DNA of 33,698 bases, taken from NCBI GenBank assembly GCA_005789645.1, contig SXXH01000272.1, forward strand, positions 1 to 33,698. The letters run 5' to 3'. This stretch comes from Planctomycetia bacterium (GTDB lineage Bacteria; Planctomycetota; UBA1135; GCA-002686595). The stretch's first letter is position 1. Each line of letters starts with the position of its first letter. A model generated the notes under the pieces. That model was not told the origin of the DNA. It worked only from the letters and a program-made list of their open reading frames with translations, and did no database searches. The position numbers were made by a program, and so were the translations under genes. Of the stretch, positions 17,667-26,783 are shown in pieces.

Positions 17667-20600
17667 ATGGCCCGTCCGTCCTTCGCGTGCGCCCTGTTGT
17701 GCGTCCCCCTCGTCCAGGACCTGCCGACCTCCGGCGGCCCCGTGCGCCAGCCGCGCGACCTGACCGCGCAGTTCGAGGTGCCGAAGAACGTCAAGGTGCA
17801 GGAGTGGGCGCTCTCGCCGCTGTTCTTCAATCCCGCCGCCATCGACGTCGACGAGCACGGTCGCGTGTGGGTCGCGGAGGCGGTCAACTACCGCCAGTGG
17901 AACGGCCGCAACCCCGGGCGACACCACGCGGAGGGCGATCGCATCGTCGTCGTCTCCGACGAGGATGGCGACGGCATCGCCGAGACGAGCCAAGTCTACG
18001 CCCAGGACGAGGAACTAGTCGCCCCGCTGGGCATCGCCGTGGTCGGCGACGTGGTCTACGTGAGCTGTTCGCCGAAGCTCTACGCGTTTCGCGACAAGGA
18101 TGGCGACCTGCGCGCCGACGAGAAGGTGGTCGTGTACGACGGCTTCGGCGGACGCGACCACGACCACGGGCTGCACAGCGCGGTGGAAGGACCGGACGGC
18201 GCCTTGTGGTTCGCCGCGGGCAACGCGGGGCCGCACATCGTGCGCGCCAAGGACGGTTGGACGCTGCGCTCCGGCTCGCTGTACCGCGATGGAGGGCCGG
18301 CGTGGGTCGACAACCAACCCGGACTCGCGAGCGACGATGGACGGGCGTGGACCGGCGGACTCGTGCTGCGCGGCGATGGACTCGGCCGCTCGCTGCGCGT
18401 CTTGGCCCACAACTTCCGCAACAACTACGAAGTGGCCCTCGACTCGCATGGCGACTTCTACCTGGGCGACAACGACGACGACGGCAACCAGGCCTGCCGC
18501 ACGCTGTGGTGCCTGCCGGGTGGCGACCACGGCTACTTCTCCGCCGATGGATCGCGCTACTGGATGGCCGACAAGCGGCCTGGACAGTCCACCGTCCGCG
18601 CGCATTGGCACCAGGACGATCCGGGCGTGGCGCCGACCGGCACGATCACCGGCGCCGGGGGGCCGACCGGCGTCTGCGTGCACGAGAGCCGCTTCCTCGC
18701 GCCTGAACTGTTCGGCGCCGTCTTGTGCGCCGACGCCGGCCGCAACCGCGTGTGGGCGCAGAAGCCGCGCATCGACAAGTCGCGCATCGAGCTCGACACG
18801 GGCGTCTTGATCGCCTCCAAGGGCGACGACCAGGCGGCGCGCTGGTTCCGTCCCAGCGACGTGTGCACCGGCCCGGATGGCACGGTCTACGTCGCCGATT
18901 GGTGGGATCCGGGCGTGGGCGGCCACGGCGCCGGGGACGGCGAAGCGCTGGGTCGCATCCTGCGACTGGTGCCGCGCGACGATTGGCCGTGGCGCGCGCA
19001 CCACGACTGGTCGCTGGTCGAAGACCGCATCAAGGGCCTCATGTCGCCTTGCGTTTCCGTGCAGGCCAAGGCGCGCGCCATGCTGCGCACGAACCTGGAA
19101 GGCGCCGCCAAGTCGCTCTTGGAGAAGTTCGAGCATGGCGAGCCGCACCAGCAAGCGCGCGCGCTGTGGCTGCTCGCCGACAGCAAGACCTACGGCGACG
19201 AGGTGCTGAGGAAGGCGTTGACCTCGTCGAACGCGCGTCTCGTCACCGTAGCCGCGCGCATCTTCGCCGCGCGCGAAGGCGGCCTCGCTCCGATCGCGGC
19301 GAGCCTCGCGCGCCACTCGTCTCCGCTGGTGCGGCGCGAGGTCGCGACGCTCTTGCGCGAAGCACCCTTCGAAGCCAAGCGTGCCGCGCTCGTCGAGCTG
19401 ATGCAGCGCCTCGATCCCGACGACCGCACCATGGTCGAGGCCCTGGGTCTCGCCTGCGAGGGCGACGAGGAACGCGCCTTGCGCTTGTCGAGCGAGCTGT
19501 GGCGCGCCACCGGACCGCTCGCTTGGCCGCGGGCCCATGCTCGACTCGCGTGGCGCCTGCACCCCGCCTCCGCGGTGTCCGACTTCGTCGCGCGCGCCAT
19601 GGCGCAGGATCTGGACGAAGCGACGCGCCTGGAGGCGATCGACGCCATCGCCTTCGTGCGGGAACGCCCCGCCGCCGAGGCGATGGCGACCTTGGCCCTG
19701 GCCTTGGACGGGAACTTGCAGGAGCGCGCGCGTTGGTGGACAAAGCAGCGCGCCACCAACGATTGGGCCGTGCACGAGCTGGAGCCGGGTGGTTCAGGAC
19801 CGGGCCTCGAGGACGCGCGCTCCTTGTGGCGCGGCGAGCGCTTGCGCGCTGGTTCCGTCGCGGTCGATTGCCCGGTCGAGGGCATGGATGTCTTGTGGCT
19901 GCTCGTGGACGCGGCCGGTTCGGACGCCTGCGACTGGGCCGATTGGCTGGAGCCGGAAGTGACCACGCGCTCGGGAGCGGTGGTCGACCTGTCGCTGGAA
20001 TCGATGCTGGTGGCCGAAGCGGGCTTCGGTGCCGTCTCGCGCGGCGCCAACTGCGCCGGCGGAGCGTTGTCCGTCGCCGGAGCGAAGCACGCGCGCGGCA
20101 TCGGCACGCATGCTCCCTCGCGCCTCGCCTTCGCCCTGCCGAAGGACGCGCTGCGCTTCCGGGCGCGCGCCGCGGTCGACGACGGTGGCGCGACCCAGGG
20201 TTGCGGGGACGGCATGGTGTTCGAGGTGCGCGCCACTCCCGCGCGCCTCGATGTCGATTGGAGCGCGCGCCTGGAGCCGCTCGCGCGCGAGGGAACTTCC
20301 AAGGAGGCGCTCGAGGAGGCGCTGGAGGCGTTGTGCGCCGAGCCGCGCGGAGCACTGCTGGTCGTCGCGGCGGCGCAGAAGGGCGAACTCTCGGCCGAGG
20401 CGCGCGCGGCGGCGACGACGCGACTCGCCTCGCACCCGGACCTCGGTCTGCGCGCCTTGGCCGCGGCCGCCCTCGGCGCGAGCGCGGCACGGCGCGAACC
20501 CGCGGCCGTGCTGGCCCTCCAAGGCGACGACAAGCGCGGCGAGGCGTTGTTCTTCTCGGCCAAGGCCGGCTGCTCGACGTGCCACGTGCACCACGGCCGC

Positions 20601-21524
20601 GGCGGCGAGATCGGACCGGACCTGACCGCGCTGCGCGGCAAGCAGGCGCGCGCGGAGATCCTGCGCTCCATCCTCGAACCCGGGGCGGCCATCGCCTTCG
20701 GCTACGACTCGTGGCTGTTCGAGACGGTGGACGAGGAAGTGGTCGGAGGGTTCCTGCTGTCCGATGGCGACGTGGTCGTGGTCAAGGACACGCAAGGCGC
20801 GCGCCGCGCGTTGAAGAAGGAGGAGATCGTCGCGCGCCGCAAGCAGACGGCCTCGCTCATGCCCGACGGCGTGGCGCTGGGCTTGTCGGACCAGGAGCTG
20901 GCCGACCTGCTGGCTTTCCTCGAAGTGGACCCCAAGTCGCCGGGACGGCCGGGCGCGACGATCGAGCTCTTCAACGGCAAGGACCTGTCCGGTTGGGTGC
21001 CGTGGCTGGCCGATGCAAGCGTCGATCCGGCCACCGTGTGGTCGGTCGCCGATGGCGTGCTGCGCTGCGAGGGATCGCCCGCGGGCTACATCCGCACCGA
21101 GGCGCGCCACGAAGACTTCATCCTGGAGCTCGAGTGGCGCTTCGATCCGGCGCGGACCGGCAACAGCGGCGTGCTCATGCGCACGACCGGCCCCGACCGC
21201 ATCTGGCCGCGCTCGATCGAGGCGCAGCTGATGCACCGCAACGCCGGAGACATCTGGAACATCGGCGACGTGCCGATGCGCGTCGATCCGGCGCGCGTGG
21301 AAGGCGCGCGCGCGAGGAAGGCGCTGCCCTGCAACGAGGTCGAGCCGGGCGGATGGAACCGCTACAGGATCGTCCTGGACGGAGGCGAGATGACGCTCGA
21401 GGTGAACGGCGAGCTGCAGAACTCCGCCAGCTGGTGCGAGCGCATCGCCGGCCACATCTGCCTGCAGTCCGAGGGCGCGACCATCGAGTTCAGGAACATC
21501 CGCCTGACGCCGCTCTCGCGCTGA
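17667..21524 (+). CDS. PVC-type CxxCH heme-binding / membrane-bound dehydrogenase-like protein with HEAT-like, NPCBM-like, cytochrome c and C-terminal DUF1080 domains
   Basis: N-terminal propeller FFNPAAIDVDEHGRVWVAEAVNYRQWNGRNPGRHHAEGDRIVVVSDEDGDGIAE; KRGEALFFSAKAGCSTCHVHHGRGGEIGPDLT (CxxCH); IELFNGKDLSGWVPWLADASVDPATVWSVADGVLRC...GNSGVLMR (DUF1080). Confidence 0.88.
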   Translation: MARPSFACALLCVPLVQDLPTSGGPVRQPRDLTAQFEVPKNVKVQEWALSPLFFNPAAIDVDEHGRVWVAEAVNYRQWNGRNPGRHHAEGDRIVVVSDEDGDGIAETSQVYAQDEELVAPLGIAVVGDVVYVSCSPKLYAFRDKDGDLRADEKVVVYDGFGGRDHDHGLHSAVEGPDGALWFAAGNAGPHIVRAKDGWTLRSGSLYRDGGPAWVDNQPGLASDDGRAWTGGLVLRGDGLGRSLRVLAHNFRNNYEVALDSHGDFYLGDNDDDGNQACRTLWCLPGGDHGYFSADGSRYWMADKRPGQSTVRAHWHQDDPGVAPTGTITGAGGPTGVCVHESRFLAPELFGAVLCADAGRNRVWAQKPRIDKSRIELDTGVLIASKGDDQAARWFRPSDVCTGPDGTVYVADWWDPGVGGHGAGDGEALGRILRLVPRDDWPWRAHHDWSLVEDRIKGLMSPCVSVQAKARAMLRTNLEGAAKSLLEKFEHGEPHQQARALWLLADSKTYGDEVLRKALTSSNARLVTVAARIFAAREGGLAPIAASLARHSSPLVRREVATLLREAPFEAKRAALVELMQRLDPDDRTMVEALGLACEGDEERALRLSSELWRATGPLAWPRAHARLAWRLHPASAVSDFVARAMAQDLDEATRLEAIDAIAFVRERPAAEAMATLALALDGNLQERARWWTKQRATNDWAVHELEPGGSGPGLEDARSLWRGERLRAGSVAVDCPVEGMDVLWLLVDAAGSDACDWADWLEPEVTTRSGAVVDLSLESMLVAEAGFGAVSRGANCAGGALSVAGAKHARGIGTHAPSRLAFALPKDALRFRARAAVDDGGATQGCGDGMVFEVRATPARLDVDWSARLEPLAREGTSKEALEEALEALCAEPRGALLVVAAAQKGELSAEARAAATTRLASHPDLGLRALAAAALGASAARREPAAVLALQGDDKRGEALFFSAKAGCSTCHVHHGRGGEIGPDLTALRGKQARAEILRSILEPGAAIAFGYDSWLFETVDEEVVGGFLLSDGDVVVVKDTQGARRALKKEEIVARRKQTASLMPDGVALGLSDQELADLLAFLEVDPKSPGRPGATIELFNGKDLSGWVPWLADASVDPATVWSVADGVLRCEGSPAGYIRTEARHEDFILELEWRFDPARTGNSGVLMRTTGPDRIWPRSIEAQLMHRNAGDIWNIGDVPMRVDPARVEGARARKALPCNEVEPGGWNRYRIVLDGGEMTLEVNGELQNSASWCERIAGHICLQSEGATIEFRNIRLTPLSR

Positions 21525-21534
21525 GGCCGAGCGT

Positions 21535-22845
21535 TCAGCGAGGCGGCGGCAGGTTGTCGGGCGGGAAGATCCGGTCGAGTTCGTGGAAGGTCACGAGGCC
21601 CTTCTGCAGCTCGACGTAGCCGCGTTCTCCCTCGATGCACCAAAACGGCTTCTGGAACAACGCGAAGATCTCGGAGTCCGGCCTGCGCCGCAGCGCCTGC
21701 ACGCCCTTGCGCCGCTCCATCCAGTGGTCCCAGTTGCCGAGGAGATCGTTGAGGGCGACGAGATCGGCGGCGCCGATGCGGCGGAACTCGATCGTCTCGT
21801 CGAAGCGCGCCTGCGCCTTCTCGAGCATGCGGCGAAACATCGAGCTCGCCGGGTTGGTGGCTTGCTCGATGCGGAACTCCGCGTCCTTCTCGTGCAGGCC
21901 GCTGTTCATCCACATGCGCCGCACGAACAGCGACAGGATCGCGGGCATGACCTGGCGCAGGTGCTCGTCGTCGTAGTTCTTGAAGCACGCGAGCACCGGG
22001 TTGCGCACCTGGATCAGGCGCACCATCTCGATAGGCAGGCGGCGCGAAGTGCTCGAGTGGTGGTGCCAGCACTGGCTGCCGGGCACGTAGTGCACTTCGC
22101 CCCCGGCGAGCCAAGTGCGCCAGCCGAGATCCACGTCCTCGTAGTACGCGAAGAACTCGCCGTCGAAGCCGCCGATGCGGCGGAACTCGGCCGCGTCCAT
22201 CGCCATCGCGCCGCCGCAGGCGAAGAGCGTCTTCATCGGCGCGTCGAAGGCCGGCGAGGGCGGTTCCTCGTAGCCGCGCTGGATGCCGAGTCCATGGAAG
22301 TTCATGCCACCGCCGGCGGAGTTGAGCACCTTGCCGTCCCACGACCACATCTTGGAGGTGGTGGCGACGCATTCGCGGCGCACGAGCGGCGCGACCAGCT
22401 CCTTGAGCCAGTCCTTCGCCACGCGCATGTCGTTGTTCAGGAAGACGAGCACCTCGGCCTTCGGCGAGAGCTCCGCGCCCTGGTTGCAACCGACGCTGAA
22501 GCCCAGGTTGCGCTCGTTCACGTGCAGCCGGACCCACGCGTGGCGCGCGCGCATCTCCTCCACGCTGCCGTCGTCCGAGCCGTTGTCGACCAACACGACG
22601 TCCAGGCGATCGACCGGATAGTCGAGTTGGCGCAGGCTGTCGAAGCACGGCTGGAGGTGGTGCCGACCGTTCAAGTTGAGGATCACGATGGAGACGCGCG
22701 GCAGCGCGGACTCCGGCACCGCTCCCCCTGGACGCACGCGCAGGTGTTCGGGCGGCTCGAAGCCCAGCTTCGCTCCTGCCGCTTCCGACACGCCGCGCGC
22801 AGGCCCCGCCCGGCCGCCCAGCAGGCGCTTGAGCAAGTCCTTCAT
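21535..22845 (-). CDS. Family 2 glycosyltransferase (rhamnosyltransferase-like)
   Basis: ATG 22845 MKDLLKRLLGG; VSIVILNLNGRHHLQPCFDSL, VVLVDNGSDDGSVEEM, NNDMRVAKDWLKEL, FFAYYEDVDLGWRTWLAGGEVHYVP. Confidence 0.88.
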   Translation of the reverse strand: MKDLLKRLLGGRAGPARGVSEAAGAKLGFEPPEHLRVRPGGAVPESALPRVSIVILNLNGRHHLQPCFDSLRQLDYPVDRLDVVLVDNGSDDGSVEEMRARHAWVRLHVNERNLGFSVGCNQGAELSPKAEVLVFLNNDMRVAKDWLKELVAPLVRRECVATTSKMWSWDGKVLNSAGGGMNFHGLGIQRGYEEPPSPAFDAPMKTLFACGGAMAMDAAEFRRIGGFDGEFFAYYEDVDLGWRTWLAGGEVHYVPGSQCWHHHSSTSRRLPIEMVRLIQVRNPVLACFKNYDDEHLRQVMPAILSLFVRRMWMNSGLHEKDAEFRIEQATNPASSMFRRMLEKAQARFDETIEFRRIGAADLVALNDLLGNWDHWMERRKGVQALRRRPDSEIFALFQKPFWCIEGERGYVELQKGLVTFHELDRIFPPDNLPPPR

Positions 22846-25550
22846 GTGGTCGGCTCCACGAGGCGCAGCACCTGCACGCGCGCGATGCGCGCATGGCCAG
22901 CGCCGGCCCGCAACGCCAGGCGCGAGGCCTCGCGCGGCAAATCCAGCTCGATGCGCGTGGCGTCGAGGCGATCCTCGCCGGCGCCGCGCACGGGGGACAT
23001 GTTCCCCACCGCGCGGCCGTCGACCAGCACTTCGGCCGACAGGAGCAGCTGCGGCTCGGCCCCCAACGCGTATTGCTCGACCACGAGCGCGCGCCGTCCA
23101 CCGCCGCAGCCCGCGATGTCCCAATCCGCGCTCGCGCCCGGCCGCAGCAGCAGGTAGCTGGCGCCCTGCGTCTCGCAGCCTGCGCCGCGCTCGCGCGCGT
23201 CGGATCCGGCGGCGTCGTAGAGCGGCCGCGCGCGGCGCTCCTCCTTGCGCGCGATCGCGGCGCAGGCGAGGCCGCGGTAGCGGAACTCGGTGGCCGCGGC
23301 GTCCTCGGCGATGGTCTTGGGCGCCGGGGCGGCCCCGGCGAGGCGCGCGGCGAGCCCGGGTTCGTCGATGAAGCGCTTCAACGCCGCGGCGAGGCTCTGG
23401 GCGTCTCCCACCTTGAACAACAGTCCGTCGATGTCGTGGCGCACGTACTCGGCCATGCCGCCGATGTCGCTCGCCACGACGGGCGTGCGCGTCAACCACG
23501 CTTCGTGGATGGTCACCGGAGAGTTCTCGAACCACACGGACGGGACGACGAGCACGTCGATGCCGGCGTGCACCTCGGACAGTCGGCTGTTGTCGAAGCG
23601 GCCGTGGAAGACGACGTTCGGGCCCGCCATGGACGCGAGTTGGGCGTGGTGCGGGTCCTTGCCCCTGTCGAACGCGCCCCACAGGTGCAGTTCGCACGGA
23701 AGTCCCTCGAGGAGCTGCATCGCGCGCAGGAGCGTCTCGCCGCCCTTGTACCAGACCAGGGTGCCGACGAAGCCGACGCGCAGCTTGCCCCCGGCATCGC
23801 GCGCCTTGTCCATCGCGCGCACGTGGTCAGTGCGCATGCCGTTGTCGCTGTATACGAGCCGATGCGCGTCGAAGCCGGCGGTGTCGACCATCTTCGAGCG
23901 CAGGAAGCGGCTGGGGCTCGCGCGCAAGTCGGCGGCCTCGTACGCGCGCAGCACCGCAGCGTGGCGCTCGACGAGGTCGGAGTACTCCTCGCGACCGGCC
24001 GCGTGCGCCACGAGTTCGGCGACCGGGCCGAGCAGCTCGCCGGCCTTCTTCGCCGCGGGGATGGCCTCGAGGCGCCGCTCCTTGATGCACAGGAAGCAGC
24101 CGGCGCCCATGTTCTCCTCGCAGCGCTCGCCATCGGGCCGGATCAACTGCACGCGCGGGCACAGCGCCCAGTAGTCGTGCATGGTGAGGAACGTGGCGCA
24201 GCCCTCCTCCTTCGCCAGCTGGACGAAGTTGGTGGAGAGGTGGATCAGGTGCTGGAAGTGCACGACATCCGGCTTTTCCTGCGCCAGCACGCGCAGGAAG
24301 GCGGCATCGACGCGTTCGTCGACGAAGGTGTCGGCCAATCGCCGGTAGTGCAGGCGGTTGACGAGGCGCAGCACGCGCAGCGCTCCGCCGCCCCCTTCGA
24401 CGAAGCGCTCCTCGAGCACCGTGAAGTCCGGCAGCGACTCCTCGCCTGGGCGCCCCGGCGAGCGCGCCAAGACGACCACTTCGTGGCCGCGCGCCTGCAT
24501 GGCGAGCGCAAGGTTGAGCGTGTAGACCTCGGTGCCGGCCCAGGTGTTCGGCGGGAAGCCGTGCAGCACGTACAGGATCTTCAGGCGCGACGAGCCGAGC
24601 AGCCGCGAGCCGCCGTGGCGCGCCGCAGCGCGGCCGCCCTCCCACAGGCCTTCGAAGGCGGCGGCGCGGAGCTCGGCGGCGAGCTGCAGCTGCCGGCCGT
24701 ACTCCGCGTCTGTCAAATTCAATTGACGTAACGCCTCGCGGTCCGACTCGAGCAGGCGCGCGGTCAAAGTGGTGGCGTCCTGCCGCGAGGCCACGCACAC
24801 GCGTCCGAGCCACTCGGCGTTGAAGCGCCCGTCGATCCTGGCGCGCGCGCGCGTCTCCTCGACCGAGTAGTCGTGGCTGTGCTCGACCACGGCTTCGTCG
24901 TCGTACGCGATCGCGTGGCCCGCCTCGATCAAGGCGCGCGCCATCAGGATGTCCTCGCCGAACCAGGTGCGCGGGAACGGATGCAATTCCCACAACTCGC
25001 GCCGCACCGCGCTGGCGACGTCGTTGAAGTTGAACAGGAGGCGCTTCTCGTGCGCGTCCATGCGCTCCCACGCGTCCTTCCCGGGGTGGCCGGCGCGACG
25101 CCGTCCAGCCGCGTAGCCCGGATCGCCGGCGGAGAAGATCTTCGTCAGGGGCCACGCGTCGGGTCGCGGCACGTTGCGGCAATACGCCGCCCCGATCCCG
25201 GCATCGTCGAAGTTGGCGACGAGCCTCGCCAGCCAATCCGGTCCGCCGGGGATGGCGTCTTGCGTCAAGTAGACCAGCAGGTCCCCGGTCGAACGGGCCG
25301 CCAGCAAGTTGCGCGTGTCGCCATGGTCGAACTCGCACTTGTCGATCTTGCCCAGGGCGAAGGGCGCGGGGAAGCGCGCGCGCCACGACTCCAGCAGCTC
25401 GAGCGTGCCGTCGGTCGAGCCCGAGTCGATCGCGAGGAAGTCCCACGGCCGATCGAAGCGCTGGCTCGCCAAGGCCGCAAGCACCCGATCCAGGAACTCG
25501 ATGCCCTGCCAGGTGGGCATCAACACGGACACCGTTCGGATCGGGCGCAT
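22842..25550 (-). CDS. Bifunctional GT2-GT4 glycosyltransferase fusion with extra C-terminal domain
   Basis: N-terminal GT2: VLMPTWQGIEFLDRVLAALASQRFDRPWDFLAIDSGSTDGT...FDHGDTRNLLAARSTGDLLVYLTQDAIP; C-terminal GT4: LKILYVLHGFPPNTWAGTEVYTLNLALAMQARGHEVVVLA...VPSVWFENSPVTIHEAWLTRTPVVASDIGGMAEYV; stop/start ATGA overlap with the next gene. Confidence 0.88.
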   Translation of the reverse strand: MRPIRTVSVLMPTWQGIEFLDRVLAALASQRFDRPWDFLAIDSGSTDGTLELLESWRARFPAPFALGKIDKCEFDHGDTRNLLAARSTGDLLVYLTQDAIPGGPDWLARLVANFDDAGIGAAYCRNVPRPDAWPLTKIFSAGDPGYAAGRRRAGHPGKDAWERMDAHEKRLLFNFNDVASAVRRELWELHPFPRTWFGEDILMARALIEAGHAIAYDDEAVVEHSHDYSVEETRARARIDGRFNAEWLGRVCVASRQDATTLTARLLESDREALRQLNLTDAEYGRQLQLAAELRAAAFEGLWEGGRAAARHGGSRLLGSSRLKILYVLHGFPPNTWAGTEVYTLNLALAMQARGHEVVVLARSPGRPGEESLPDFTVLEERFVEGGGGALRVLRLVNRLHYRRLADTFVDERVDAAFLRVLAQEKPDVVHFQHLIHLSTNFVQLAKEEGCATFLTMHDYWALCPRVQLIRPDGERCEENMGAGCFLCIKERRLEAIPAAKKAGELLGPVAELVAHAAGREEYSDLVERHAAVLRAYEAADLRASPSRFLRSKMVDTAGFDAHRLVYSDNGMRTDHVRAMDKARDAGGKLRVGFVGTLVWYKGGETLLRAMQLLEGLPCELHLWGAFDRGKDPHHAQLASMAGPNVVFHGRFDNSRLSEVHAGIDVLVVPSVWFENSPVTIHEAWLTRTPVVASDIGGMAEYVRHDIDGLLFKVGDAQSLAAALKRFIDEPGLAARLAGAAPAPKTIAEDAAATEFRYRGLACAAIARKEERRARPLYDAAGSDARERGAGCETQGASYLLLRPGASADWDIAGCGGGRRALVVEQYALGAEPQLLLSAEVLVDGRAVGNMSPVRGAGEDRLDATRIELDLPREASRLALRAGAGHARIARVQVLRLVEPTT
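24710..24728 (-). other. Recurring gapped palindrome (CGTCAATTGAATTTGACAG on minus strand)
   Basis: GTCAA-N6-TTGAC dyad inside the GT2-GT4 fusion CDS. Confidence 0.6.
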
Positions 25551-25569
25551 GGGGGTCTGCCTCTATCGG

Positions 25570-26505
25570 CTATTCTGCGCCTGCCCTCGCGCCACTTGCC
25601 ACGCTCGAGGGCCCGATTCGGCCGCGGCTGCCCGCCCACGCCCCCCCCACCTGGGCGGTCCGCAGGACCAAGGCGCGGGGCAGGAGGCCGAGCCCGCCCT
25701 CGCGACGAAGGAAGTTCCAGTCGCGGCGCAGCTCGAAGACGAGCCCGCGCAACGCGCTTCCCAGCCCGGGTCGCACGCGCCGACCGAAGGCCTCGCGTTG
25801 GAAGGCTGCGTCCTGGCGCCAACGCCGCCAAGCCGTGCGCGCATCGTAGCGGTGGGCGTGCAGCACGACGGCCTTGGGCTCGAAGGCCAGTTCGTGCCCG
25901 CGCTCGAGCGCCAGTTCGGCCCAGCCCGCGTCCTCTCCGAAGTCCACGTCGGGGAAGGGCAGCGCGCGCAGGACCTCCGCCCGGTAGGCGGCGGCGACGT
26001 TGTCGAAGGCCACGCGCGAGGCGCGCTCGGCGGGCGAAAGCGCCGCCAGTCCGGCCCGAGAGAGCGCGTGCCGGCGAGGCTCGGACGCGGCTTGCGGCTG
26101 GTCGAGCACGCTGCGGCGAGTCAGCGGATCGTCGTCGTCGCGCGGCAGGATGCGCGCGGTCGCAGCGGCGACGCCCGCCTCGGAGAGTGGCGCCACCAAC
26201 GCGGCGAGGAAGTCGTCACCGACCGGCAAGGCGTCCTGGGAGAGGTACACGAGCGACTCGCCGCGCGCGAGGCGCGCCAGTTGGTTGCGCGTGCGTCCGT
26301 GCCCGAAGTCGCGCTGCGCGATGCGCTCGACGCGCGCGCCATGCTCGCGCAGGAGTTCGAAGCCACCGTCGGTGGACGAGGAATCGACCGCCACGATCTC
26401 GAAGCCGCCCGCGAGCCGCTGGCGCGCCAAGGCTGGCAGGAGCCGGCGCAAGTCGGCGACGCCTTGCCAGACAGGCAGGCAGACGGAGACGCGCACGCTC
26501 TTCAT
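25570..26505 (-). CDS. Family 2 glycosyltransferase, paralogous to the GT2 half of the neighbouring fusion
   Basis: MKSVRVSVCLPVWQGVADLRRLLPALARQRLAGGFEIVAVDSSSTDGG...DFGHGRTRNQLARLARGESLVYLSQDALP. Confidence 0.85.
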   Translation of the reverse strand: MKSVRVSVCLPVWQGVADLRRLLPALARQRLAGGFEIVAVDSSSTDGGFELLREHGARVERIAQRDFGHGRTRNQLARLARGESLVYLSQDALPVGDDFLAALVAPLSEAGVAAATARILPRDDDDPLTRRSVLDQPQAASEPRRHALSRAGLAALSPAERASRVAFDNVAAAYRAEVLRALPFPDVDFGEDAGWAELALERGHELAFEPKAVVLHAHRYDARTAWRRWRQDAAFQREAFGRRVRPGLGSALRGLVFELRRDWNFLRREGGLGLLPRALVLRTAQVGGAWAGSRGRIGPSSVASGARAGAE

Positions 26506-26543
26506 CGCGCCGCCTAGCCTACGCGGGCGCGGCGTGGAGTCGA

Positions 26544-26652
26544 GGGTCTCCCGACCGACCTCTCTCCTCTGGTCCTCTCGCTCAAAGCGCGCGCGCCTCA
26601 GATTCGCGCGCACCCTCTCCTTCAGTCCTTCAGTCCTGCGGTCGGGAGACCC
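26544..26652. repeat. 14-bp perfect inverted repeat separated by 81 bp (possible structured RNA or miniature element)
   Basis: GGGTCTCCCGACCG (26544-26557) and CGGTCGGGAGACCC (26639-26652). Confidence 0.85.
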
Positions 26653-26783
26653 GGCGACGAGGAGGTGTCCGCGCGAGCTCGGCTGGACGGGGGCGAAATC
26701 CGCGAGAAACCACCGCCTCGCGCACCTCGCCGGCCCCGAGCCCGGCCCCGAGCCCGGCCACGGACCCGATCATCCAGCTCCGG

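Noticed and set aside
25263-25281. CGTCAAGTAGACCAGCAGG as another copy of the gapped palindrome
   Set aside because: Only the left half-site matches; no dyad symmetry, explained by codons for YLTQD.
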